From positions 1-53,789 of the forward strand of contig DASTKT010000037.1 in the NCBI GenBank assembly GCA_035715725.1: a stretch of DNA of 53,789 bases, given 5' to 3'. Below are positions 1 through 6,478 of the stretch, in pieces. The notes under the pieces are model-generated. The model made no database searches, had not been told where the DNA came from, and worked only from the letters and a program-made list of their open reading frames with translations. Numbering within the stretch: position 1 is the first letter of the stretch; each line of letters begins with the position of its first letter. The translations under genes were made by a program, and so were the position numbers. The stretch comes from JADGGV01 sp035715725. GTDB lineage: Bacteria > Gemmatimonadota > Gemmatimonadetes > Longimicrobiales > RSA9.

Positions 1-244
1 GTCCCACGTGCGAATCCTGACACCGGGGGTCCCTACCTCCTCCACCCCCGCGCCCGGGGGCCGACCTCCTCGCCTTGATCCTTTCCCTCCCTGCCGGCGC
101 CGGTGGCGACGTCCCACGGACTGTGTACAGGTCGGGATGAGGGATGCTCGGGGGCGGCACGCTTGACCCGGCCGGCCAGCGTGGTCATCCTGACTACCAT
201 CATCGCCATCTGCGGGGTACAACAACCACGAGCAAGGAGGGGCG

Positions 245-607
245 ATGTTTGGCATCGTCGATGTAGCGGTCCGGGCGCCGGACGGGCGAGCGTTCCCAGG
301 GTACGACCTGCGTGCGGCGCTCGGGGCGGCCTGGGCGTCCGGCGCACTGCACGGCATGCGGCGAAGGTGGGGCCTATCGACGCTACAGCGGCACGGCGTT
401 CGGTTCGGCTACATCACTCACACCGGCCGGTTCCTCACGCCGGAGGACGTGCGTGCGCTGGCGCTCGGCGCGGGCGTAGACTTGCCCGATCCAGAGAGCC
501 AGCTTCTTGTCTCCATCCTGCCATACTTCGGGATCATCTTCCCGGACCGAGCCGCGGAAACGCTTCACTGGATCGAGCGGGCGGTGGCGGCGGGGACGGC
601 AACGTGA
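245..607 (+). CDS. Hypothetical protein of the integrative element
   Basis: A 120-residue protein I do not recognise. It begins six bases after a strong ribosome binding site (AAGGAGG at 235-241) and its TGA overlaps the GTG of the next gene, so the three element genes look like one transcript. The sequence is a mix of short helices with several Gly-Arg-rich turns, no membrane segment and no signal peptide. A segment around residues 47-66 (RHGVRFGYITHTGRFLTPED) looks like a compact folded core. Its position directly before a helix-turn-helix gene and the integrase suggests a regulatory or accessory role in the element, but nothing in the sequence proves it. Confidence 0.6.
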   Translation: MFGIVDVAVRAPDGRAFPGYDLRAALGAAWASGALHGMRRRWGLSTLQRHGVRFGYITHTGRFLTPEDVRALALGAGVDLPDPESQLLVSILPYFGIIFPDRAAETLHWIERAVAAGTAT

Positions 608-864
608 GCGTCGGCCTCGAAGTGCTGCGCGAGGCGCTGCGGGCGCCGCGGGTACAGGTCGGGGAGCTGGCGCAGGCGCTCGGGCGCTCGCGCCAAGCGC
701 TCTGGGCGTGGGAGGCGGGGACACGACACCCTCGCGATGCCGACGTGCTCAGCCTCGCCGAGTGGTTGAACGGGCACGCGGAGAAGCTGCAAGGGCTCGC
801 GCATCAACTACGGGAGCAGGTAGGAATGGAAGAGGAGGGAAAGCGATGGCACACCCCGGACTGA
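604..864 (+). CDS. Small XRE-like helix-turn-helix protein
   Basis: An 86-residue protein starting at GTG 604, inside the TGA of the previous gene. Residues about 12-55 form a helix-turn-helix pattern of the XRE/Cro kind: VGELAQALGRSRQALWAWE is the helix-turn-recognition-helix stretch, followed by PRDADVLSLAEWL. The last 30 residues are polar and helical and could mediate dimerisation. The 3' end overlaps the integrase start by 19 bases. Small DNA-binding proteins next to integrases often act as element repressors or as directionality factors. That role is inference here. The GTG start is chosen for the 4-base overlap and because no upstream ATG keeps a sensible protein. Confidence 0.7.
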   Translation: MSVGLEVLREALRAPRVQVGELAQALGRSRQALWAWEAGTRHPRDADVLSLAEWLNGHAEKLQGLAHQLREQVGMEEEGKRWHTPD

Positions 865-2039
865 TCCGGAAGCGCGGGATGGGCTGGCAGGTCGTGCTCC
901 GCGTCGGCGGGAAGCGTCACCAGTACGGCCCGCGGACCGAGAAGCTGCTGGCGAGCTGCACGAAGAACGAGGCCGAGGAGTTCGCCTGGCGGAAGCTCAA
1001 GGAACTGAAGAAGGAGGCGGAGCGCGCAGCCGCCGGGCTGCCCGGCCCGATGCCGATCTCGGCGCTGCTGGACAAGTACGAGCGCGAACGGCTGCCACTC
1101 CTGGCCGAGCACACTCGCCGCACGTACAAGGTCTCCCTCGCGTACTTCCGCACGTTCTTCGTCGAGCGCCTCGGCGATCCCCGCGTCGACAAGATCCGAG
1201 CCGGCCACGTCACCGACTACCTGAACTGGCGCCGGCTGAACCCGGGCAAGGGAGAAGCGGTTGGCGCGCGGACGCTCGCGAAGGACCGGGCGACGCTGCA
1301 CGCCGTCTTCGCCTTCGCCGAGGAGCTGGAGCTACGTGAGGGCAACCCCGTCGCGAAGGTGAGGCCGCCCAAGGCCGATGCCCGCCAGCCCGTCATCCTT
1401 AGCGACGAGCAGTTCGAGCAGCTCCTCGCCGCGTGCGAGCGCGACGCGCACGGTCACAAGCTGGCCGAGGCGCCGATGCTCCGGCTCTACATTCTCGCGC
1501 TCGCCGAGTCGGGAGCGCGGTGCGACTCCGAGGTCCTCTGGCTCCGATGGGAGGACGTGGACTTCGAGGGCGGCTTCATCAAGATCGAGTCGAGCAAGGC
1601 GAAGGGACGCAGGACAAAGAGCGGGAAGTCCCGGTGGGTGCCGATGACGCCACGCCTGCGGCAGGCGATGCGTGAGCACGCGCTGCGCTACCGCGGCGCG
1701 CTCTACGACGGCAAGCCGTCCCCCTGGGCCTTCCATCATCCGTTCAGCCGGCGCCGCGCGAAGGCGGGCGAGCGGGTCCGCAGCTTTCGGCGCGGCTTCC
1801 AGGCGGCGGCGGCCCGGGCGAAGCTGCCGCCGGAGATGCACCAGCATGACCTGCGACACCGCCGGGTCACGACCTGGCTCGCCGCGGGCGCCAACCCCGT
1901 CCACGTCAAGGAAGCGGTCGGACACGCGGATCTGCGGACGACGATGGGATACACGCATCTCGCGCGCGAGCACCTGCGGGCGTTGGTCGATGGCGTGGGG
2001 ACCGAGGCTCCGCCGGCGACGCTGAGCGCGGCCGATTAG
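846..2039 (+). CDS. Tyrosine recombinase / phage-type integrase
   Basis: A 397-residue site-specific recombinase that would cut and rejoin DNA at the element's attachment sites. The N-terminal region (about 1-60) is a basic arm-binding-like strand module. A SAM-like core-binding domain spans about 65-165. The catalytic domain spans about 180-385 with a full active-site set: R225 (SGAR), K251 (SSKAKG), H334 and R337 (HDLRH), H360 (GHADLRTT) and nucleophile Y369 (MGYTH). GGAGGG lies 7 bases before the ATG. The gene ends 214 bases before a tRNA-Cys 3' fragment, the expected geometry for an integrase beside its att site. All catalytic residues are intact, so the enzyme should be active. Confidence 0.95.
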   Translation: MAHPGLIRKRGMGWQVVLRVGGKRHQYGPRTEKLLASCTKNEAEEFAWRKLKELKKEAERAAAGLPGPMPISALLDKYERERLPLLAEHTRRTYKVSLAYFRTFFVERLGDPRVDKIRAGHVTDYLNWRRLNPGKGEAVGARTLAKDRATLHAVFAFAEELELREGNPVAKVRPPKADARQPVILSDEQFEQLLAACERDAHGHKLAEAPMLRLYILALAESGARCDSEVLWLRWEDVDFEGGFIKIESSKAKGRRTKSGKSRWVPMTPRLRQAMREHALRYRGALYDGKPSPWAFHHPFSRRRAKAGERVRSFRRGFQAAAARAKLPPEMHQHDLRHRRVTTWLAAGANPVHVKEAVGHADLRTTMGYTHLAREHLRALVDGVGTEAPPATLSAAD

Positions 2040-2102
2040 GTCGCCGCGGCGGCAGGGCAGGGCACGGGCGGCGGAGCCCGGACGGGGCACGCCTCAGCGG
2101 CG

Positions 2103-2138
2103 AATTCCGCTGGAATTGATGGCAACGGAATGGCAACG
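2103..2138. repeat. Short inverted and direct repeats beside the att site
   Basis: AATTCC (2103-2108) and GGAATT (2112-2117) form a 6-bp inverted repeat with a 3-base spacer. Immediately downstream, ATGGCAACG occurs twice, at 2119-2127 and 2130-2138, with 11-base periodicity. The stretch is AT-richer than its surroundings and lies between the integrase and the tRNA fragment. These are plausible arm-type recombinase or accessory-protein sites, but this is inference from position only. Confidence 0.4.
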
Positions 2139-2253
2139 CGGCGCGTAAATCGGCGCGATCGGACGCAAGCATGCGTCGTAGCCTGGCGCCGAAAAGCGCT
2201 GTTGCACAACGCGATGAGATCCAGTGCGACCGTGCGCCAGCGGCTAGATATTC

Positions 2254-2295
2254 CTGCAAAACCTCGATTCGGCGGTTCGAATCCGCCCGGCGCCT
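2254..2295 (+). other. Attachment-site copy: 3' portion of tRNA-Cys(GCA)
   Basis: The stretch reads as tRNA positions 32-73: anticodon loop with GCA at 2256-2258, 3' anticodon stem ACCTC, a 5-base variable loop, T arm GGCGG-TTCGAAT-CCGCC (2271-2287), acceptor strand CGGCGCC (2288-2294) and discriminator T at 2295. U73 is typical of tRNA-Cys. The bases before 2254 (TATTC) cannot form the 5' anticodon stem, and no D arm or 5' acceptor strand exists upstream, so this is not a working tRNA. The break at the anticodon loop matches a known sub-site where tyrosine recombinases cross over. No CCA is encoded. Confidence 0.8.
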
Positions 2296-2738
2296 CTTGA
2301 CGTTTCGCGGGTTTCCGCGTCGCGTTGACACGATGTCTGGCAGAGCTTGCTGGATGAATAGACAGCCCCGCGGACCGGTCGACGGCTCCGCGGGGCTGCG
2401 CGCATCGAGCGCCCGAAATGGCTGCGCGGCGCGTGCGAAAGCGCCGGCACGCTCGCCCGGAAGCCCGAAACATCGAGCCGATCGAGCGAGTCGTCGCCCT
2501 CCAGCCGGCGTCGCTCGAGGTGGTCGAGGGCGCGCAGTCGATTACGGGGGCGCCTCGTCGAGTCCGAAGGCGGCTCGCGGACCCGGGCGCGCTGCGGGCC
2601 CGCGAAAGGGACATTCGCAGGTGGTCGACGCGCCGTAAAGCGAGGACCTCTTCTTCCGCCGCTGGTGTGATGTTGTGGGCGAGGCCGTGCGGCCCCAAGC
2701 AGCGAGAGCAGTCGATGCGGGCCGCGGCGGCGCGGTTC
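2296..2738. other. Gene-free stretch between element end and acyltransferase
   Basis: I see no supportable gene here. The main structure is the inverted repeat at 2363-2398, listed separately. The open frames crossing this stretch run through the att site or antisense to the acyltransferase and have arginine/proline-rich composition typical of shadow frames. Confidence 0.6.
2363..2398. terminator. Hairpin downstream of the tRNA-Cys fragment
   Basis: CAGCCCCGCGG (2363-2373) pairs perfectly with CCGCGGGGCTG (2388-2398) around a 14-base loop. No T-run follows on either strand. It could be the original terminator of the chromosomal tRNA-Cys gene, now separated from the intact tRNA by the island. 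It could also end the minus-strand acyltransferase transcript. Confidence 0.5.
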
Positions 2739-3920
2739 TCACGACGCGGCCGCCACGCCGCGGACGGGCGTCCGGTCCTTCAGGGCGAGGGACCATTTCT
2801 CGAGCAGGTGCCAGCTCAGGAGCGCCACGGCGCCGTTGGCGGCGAGATAGACGAGGCTCGCGAGCACGGCGCCGGGGAGTGCAGAGCCCCCCACACGGAG
2901 CGCGTAGAGCTCCTGAGCGCCGAACAGCCGGCCGACCAGCTCGGACACTGCGCCCAGCACGTACATCCCGTAGCTGTACTTCCCGAAGAACCGCATCGCG
3001 CGCGACCCGAATAGTCGCCCCAGACGTGAGCCGGCCGGTGCCGTCACTACCAGCACCAGCAGCCCGCCGTAAAGCACGGCCGTCGCTGTGAATCCCACCG
3101 TGGCCATCCCGGGGGAGTCCCACCCCAGGTAACGCCCGTGAGCGAACACGCCGGCCAGCACCGCGGCACCAGCCGCCATCATGCCAAGCGCGCGCGTGCT
3201 CCAGCCGCGAAGCCCCTCCGGGCCGCGTGCCGCCAACGCGAGCGCTGCGCCCACGGCCAGCGCGTCCGCCCGCGCAGGCAGGAGCACGTACGCGCCCATG
3301 ACGTTGCCGGTGGCGGCGAGCCAGGCCACCCGGAACGCAAGCGACACCGCGATGGTGGCGAAGGCGACACGCAGCAGAGCCCGGCGGCTGAGAAAGTAGA
3401 CGGCGAGCGGCCACAACAAATAGAACTGTTCCTCGACGGCGAGCGACCACATGTGCTGCGTGCCCCGGATCCCAGTCTTCCAGGAGCCTATCGCGCGCGG
3501 CAGGTTCTGGAGGTATGTCCAGAGCCAGAGCTGGTCCGCTCCGACGCGTGTGGGCACGCCTGGGCCGCCGATCGGGGGCAACAGCCACAGCCACAGCACG
3601 AGGGTGGCGTAGTAGAGGGGGAAGATCCGGAGCGCCCGCCGCCAGTAGAAGCGCCGGAAGTAGTCGTCCCGAGCCTTTGTGTCGTACAAGATGCCCGTGA
3701 TGAGAAAGCCGGAGAGGACGAAGAAGAGGTCGACGCCACTCCAGCCGAAGGAGGCCGGGTAGGCGACCAGCCACTCGGCGGAGTACGCCGGCTCGAACTT
3801 CACCATGTGGAACGCGAAGACGAGCAGAATCGCGAGTCCGCGGAGGCCGTCCAGCGTCGGAATGTGCTTATGGCTCAACGTGGTTACCCGTGCGACAGGG
3901 GCCGGAGCGCGCGGCATCAT
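2739..3920 (-). CDS. Acyltransferase-3 family membrane protein (OafA/YrhL-like)
   Basis: A 393-residue integral membrane acyltransferase that would O-acylate an envelope polysaccharide or another glycan. Family signatures are clear: the N-terminal LDGLRGLAILLVFAFH block with conserved H38, FFVLSGFLITG near residue 66, an Arg-rich RRALRIFPLYY stretch, and WSLAVEEQFYLLWPL near residue 160. About ten hydrophobic segments follow. Length fits the family (350-400). There is no fused SGNH domain. The gene is alone, with no polysaccharide cluster around it, so the acceptor cannot be predicted. The start is uncertain within the first 15 residues; two ATGs are adjacent and no good ribosome site is visible. 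Confidence 0.9.
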   Translation of the reverse strand: MMPRAPAPVARVTTLSHKHIPTLDGLRGLAILLVFAFHMVKFEPAYSAEWLVAYPASFGWSGVDLFFVLSGFLITGILYDTKARDDYFRRFYWRRALRIFPLYYATLVLWLWLLPPIGGPGVPTRVGADQLWLWTYLQNLPRAIGSWKTGIRGTQHMWSLAVEEQFYLLWPLAVYFLSRRALLRVAFATIAVSLAFRVAWLAATGNVMGAYVLLPARADALAVGAALALAARGPEGLRGWSTRALGMMAAGAAVLAGVFAHGRYLGWDSPGMATVGFTATAVLYGGLLVLVVTAPAGSRLGRLFGSRAMRFFGKYSYGMYVLGAVSELVGRLFGAQELYALRVGGSALPGAVLASLVYLAANGAVALLSWHLLEKWSLALKDRTPVRGVAAAS

Positions 3921-4141
3921 TACTACGGCCGATCACCCAAAGAGATCGCAACGGTAGGGCGATTCGGAGATTCCGGATGGGATACCCGGGCGAAGACCTG
4001 AAAATAGTCGGCGATCCGAGATGATGCCAGATCGTCGCGAGTTGGCCACGCTGGCTCGGGTCGTAGGCTGCTCGGAAGGGCTACGGGTTCGGCGAGGCGG
4101 CGGAATCCCAGCGAGGTGCCTTCCTGGCTCCGGCGCCGCCG

Positions 4142-4591
4142 TCAGCCGACCGCCGAAGGAGGGCGCTCCTGGCCGCGACGACGGCGGACGCCGCGCTGCC
4201 AGCGGCGCTTGATGCGGAGCTGCGTCAGGAGCGGGAAGCTGGCGAGGCCGACGACGGCGGCGAGGAGCACGAAGCTGGCGATGGTCACGGCGCGGAAGAG
4301 CGGGACGGCGCGGGCGGGCGGGTGGCCGATGAGGAGCACGAGCAGGCAGCTCCAGGCGACGCCGAGGAGCACGCCGCCGAGCCCGACCAGCAGGACGAGC
4401 TCCAGGTGGGCGTCGGCGTAGGCGTCGAGCTCGTCCGCGCGCACGAGGAAGCGCTTCGTCGGAACGGGGCGATCGGCGCGAGCGGGCGATTCCCCGGCCG
4501 GCTCGTCGATGGCGGCGGAAGGCTGGGTCTCGCCGCTGGCCGATTCGGCGGCCTGCGGCGGCATGGGGCCGGGCTCGGCGGCGTTCTCCAT
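4142..4591 (-). CDS. Hypothetical membrane protein with two helices
   Basis: A 149-residue protein from ATG 4591 (a longer TTG start at 4627 is possible). Residues about 1-45 are polar and rich in Ala, Pro and Glu, probably disordered. A short charged segment (TKRFLVRADELDAYADAH) precedes two hydrophobic segments near residues 63-88 and 103-124, and the tail is strongly basic (RIKRRWQRGVRRRRG). This gives a small two-helix inner-membrane protein with cytoplasmic ends. I do not recognise the family. Sequence composition and the two clean membrane segments support a real gene. Confidence 0.6.
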   Translation of the reverse strand: MENAAEPGPMPPQAAESASGETQPSAAIDEPAGESPARADRPVPTKRFLVRADELDAYADAHLELVLLVGLGGVLLGVAWSCLLVLLIGHPPARAVPLFRAVTIASFVLLAAVVGLASFPLLTQLRIKRRWQRGVRRRRGQERPPSAVG

Positions 4592-4759
4592 GGCCGCGAC
4601 GATACGCACCGCCGGAAGGCGGGTCAATCACGTCGAGGCGCCGCGCCCGGCGGCTCGACCGGTCGACGCCGCCGTGTCCTCGAAGGCGGTGGCACAACCC
4701 CCGGCCGCGGGGCGTTCCGTCCCGCTTCGCCGCGGCGCGCGCCCCCGTCGCGAACGCCG

Positions 4760-4794
4760 AACGCCCCCGGACGCTGCGTCGCGCCGGGGGCGTT
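4760..4794. terminator. GC-rich hairpin
   Basis: AACGCCCCCGG (4760-4770) pairs perfectly with CCGGGGGCGTT (4784-4794), 11 bp, 13-base loop. It lies just downstream of the minus-strand gene ending at 4822. No T-run follows, so termination is likely but not certain. Confidence 0.55.
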
Positions 4795-4821
4795 GCGGGA
4801 TGATGCGGGGTGATGCGGGTG

Positions 4822-4983
4822 CTACCGGCGCCGCACGGGGGCGGACGGCTTGCCGCGGCGCAACCAGGCGCCGAAGAGGAGACCGGCGGCCGCCCCGAAG
4901 CCCGCGGCCGCGACGAGGATTTGCTGGGGCTCGAGCGGGGGTCGGTCGAGCAGCGCGCCCAGCACGGCGTGGAGAGCCGACAT
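4822..4983 (-). CDS. Small single-pass membrane protein (53 aa)
   Basis: The ATG at 4983 has GGAG six bases upstream, which decides this start over the longer open frame. The product has an amphipathic N-terminus (MSALHAVLGALLDRPP), one hydrophobic helix around residues 22-40 (LVAAAGFGAAAGLLFGAWL) and a basic C-terminus (RRGKPSAPVRRR), so it should insert with the C-terminus in the cytoplasm. It has its own downstream hairpin. The Gly/Ala-spaced helix resembles small glycine-zipper membrane proteins, but no family is assigned. Confidence 0.62.
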   Translation of the reverse strand: MSALHAVLGALLDRPPLEPQQILVAAAGFGAAAGLLFGAWLRRGKPSAPVRRR

Positions 4984-5200
4984 CAGCACTCCGATCGTGA
5001 CAGGTGAAAGGAGTATCGGCCCGCGGACGGTCCGCGCCGGCCGTGCTGCACCCGGACACCTTAGGATCGGCCTGATATGGCAGGAGGTTGAGCGCCCCCC
5101 GAAAAAGGCGCACGATTCTTGAACAAGGGCGGCCGCGCCGCTCGCCGGGCGAAGGCCGGCCGGGCGGGAACCCCCCACTTTGTGAAGGCAGACGTCGGCC

Positions 5201-5491
5201 ATGGTCGCTGCCGCTTCGACGCACGAGCTCCAGGAGAAGTACCTGGACTGGTGCTCCGCCCGCATCACCGACCGCTTGCTCGAGCTGTCGCCGACCGAGA
5301 TCGGAGCGCTCGCGGGCGCGCGGCCGCTGCCGAGCGCCGTCGCCGGACTGGTCGACCGCATCGCGGCCGCCGTGGAGCTGCCCGGCTTCGGCGCGTGGGC
5401 CGCGGCGTACGCGGCCGACCCCGGCGCCTTCGACCCGGAGATCGTCGGCTTCGGAGAGCGGGCGAGCGCCGCGGTCGCGGCCGCCGGCTAA
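5201..5491 (+). CDS. Hypothetical protein, 96 aa
   Basis: A short soluble protein with no membrane segment or signal. It is helix-rich, with a more hydrophilic first half (ELQEKYLDWCSARITDRLLELSPTE) and an Ala/Gly-rich second half ending in FDPEIVGFGERASAAVAAAG. Composition is unlike the arginine/proline-rich shadow frames, and Leu/Glu spacing suggests three or four helices. It converges with the HigA-like gene: their stops overlap by four bases (5488-5491). No ribosome site of note precedes the ATG. Function unknown. Confidence 0.55.
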   Translation: MVAAASTHELQEKYLDWCSARITDRLLELSPTEIGALAGARPLPSAVAGLVDRIAAAVELPGFGAWAAAYAADPGAFDPEIVGFGERASAAVAAAG

Positions 5492-6018
5492 GCGCCGAAC
5501 GCGCCGGCCCGGCGCCTCCCGGTGGCCGTCCGGTCGACGGCCGCCTCCAACCCCGCCCGCACCCGCGCGAACCGGCGCGCGTGCCGCAGCAGCCCCCTCT
5601 CCGCCAGGAACATCTCGTAGTAGCGGCTCAACCGCGCGTCCCACTCCTCGGCCGACGGCGCGGGCGGCGCGCCCGCCGCCACGGCGCCGCCCTCCGCCGC
5701 CGTGGTCACATCCCACGGATCGATCGCCTCCAGCGCCCGGAGCAGCGCTCCAGAGCGGAGCGCCCGCCCGAGATCCCACTCCGCCTGGGCCTGCAGCCAG
5801 AATCCCGCCGGCGTGCGGAAGAAGCGCGCGAGCCGGAGCGCCGTATCCGGCGTCACGCTCCGTTTGCGGTGGAGCAGCTCGTTCAGGCGGGGACGCGAGA
5901 TGCCGAGGCGCTTGGCCAGCGCCGCCTGATTCGGATCGGGCAGCCGGGGGAGGTAATCCTCCCGTAGGATGTCCCCCGGATGCCGCGGAGTCGCTCGACC
6001 AACAGCAGTCCGAGCCAT
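5488..6018 (-). CDS. HigA-like XRE antitoxin / regulator, no adjacent toxin
   Basis: A 176-residue helix-turn-helix protein of the HigA (VapI) antidote type. The family signature is at the N-terminus: HPGDILREDYLPRL, then AALAKRLGISRPRLNELLH with recognition helix, then TPDTALRLARFFRTPAGFWL, about residues 13-78. Typical HigA is 95-110 residues; here an extra 95-residue C-terminal region follows, predicted helical and Arg/Ala-rich, which I do not recognise. Two ATGs compete; GGAGG lies 7 bases before ATG 6018 but only one base before ATG 6024, so 6018 is preferred. No HigB/RelE-like toxin gene is adjacent: the neighbours are a hypothetical gene (convergent) and a repeat array (upstream). It may act as a stand-alone regulator. 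Confidence 0.82.
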   Translation of the reverse strand: MARTAVGRATPRHPGDILREDYLPRLPDPNQAALAKRLGISRPRLNELLHRKRSVTPDTALRLARFFRTPAGFWLQAQAEWDLGRALRSGALLRALEAIDPWDVTTAAEGGAVAAGAPPAPSAEEWDARLSRYYEMFLAERGLLRHARRFARVRAGLEAAVDRTATGRRRAGAFGA

Positions 6019-6060
6019 CGTCATTCCTCCGGTCCGCCCCTCCTTCGGGGCGGCGCGGAG

Positions 6061-6314
6061 GGTTGCAAGAGGTGCGCCGGGGCCCCGGCTCCGCCGGCGC
6101 CCGCAAGAGGTCGCGCTGACGCGCTCCCGCAAGAGGCGCGGCCTGACGGCCGGCGCCGCAAGAGGTCGCGCTGCGCGCTCCCGCCTCGACGCGGGAGGCC
6201 GAAGGCCGACCTCTTGCGGCCCCGCGCCAGCGGGCCTCTTGCGGGAGGCCGAAGGCCGACCTCTTGCGGGAGGCGCAGCCGACCTCTTGCGGGAGCGCGC
6301 AGCGCGACCTCCCG
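6061..6314. repeat. Octamer/hairpin array with two-fold symmetry
   Basis: GCAAGAGG occurs at 6065, 6103, 6129 and 6158 (first bases); its complement CCTCTTGC occurs at 6210, 6235, 6260 and 6283. Copies are 23-38 bases apart within each half. Every linker contains a small inverted repeat, but of different sequence: GCGCCGG/CCGGCGC, GCGC-TGAC-GCGC, GGCC-TGAC-GGCC, CTCCCGC/GCGGGAG (centre), CCCGC/GCGGG, GGCC-GAA-GGCC, GGC-GCA-GCC and GCGC-GCA-GCGC. A perfect 23-bp inverted repeat joins 6162-6184 to 6289-6311, and a 29-base direct repeat links 6191-6219 to 6241-6269. It fills the divergent gap between the HigA-like gene and ku. Function unknown; REP/BIME-like. Confidence 0.85.
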
Positions 6315-6478
6315 TCCCACGTTCCGGCACGCGAAACACCTGACGGCACAACGCTTTTCTGGCCATGCGCCGGCACCCATTTTGCCCTTCTCTCCGGCCG
6401 CTGCGCGGGGGCAGCGAGGGCGGCCGCGAGCGCCGCCCGGTCGGCAACGCAGGCCGAGACCTGGCGAGGAGGCCAACG

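Larger units (their letters stand above)
1..2295. mobile_element. Right end of an integrative element in tRNA-Cys
   Basis: Seen: a three-gene operon ending in a tyrosine recombinase (846-2039), then at about 2254-2295 the 3' part of a tRNA-Cys gene without its 5' half. Known: tyrosine recombinases commonly insert elements into tRNA genes, restoring the tRNA at one end and leaving a displaced 3' copy at the other. Because the fragment reads plus and lies right of the integrase, the rebuilt tRNA-Cys should lie left of base 1, outside the window. Element size and cargo are therefore unknown. Boundaries: the right end is set by the tRNA match; the left end is not visible. Confidence 0.72.

Noticed and set aside
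169..191. Sigma-70 promoter for the element operon (TTGACC at 163)
   Set aside because: The -35 is good but the hexamer at 17-base spacing is CATCCT, too far from a -10 consensus to list as a feature.
103..864. 253-codon plus-strand frame extending the HTH gene upstream
   Set aside because: The upstream part overlaps the 245-607 gene and is Arg/Ala-rich. The GTG at 604 gives the coupled start and a sensible protein.
2231..2295. Complete tRNA-Cys
   Set aside because: No 5' acceptor strand, D arm or 5' anticodon stem is present; only positions 32-73 match.
6061..6314. CRISPR array
   Set aside because: The repeat core is only 8-15 bp, orientation switches midway, linkers are hairpins rather than unique spacers, and no cas gene is present.
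6061..6314. Protein-coding repeats in the octamer array
   Set aside because: Open frames exist on both strands but give repetitive Arg/Pro/Gly peptides; they start upstream of any ribosome site, and the symmetry of the DNA explains the periodicity.
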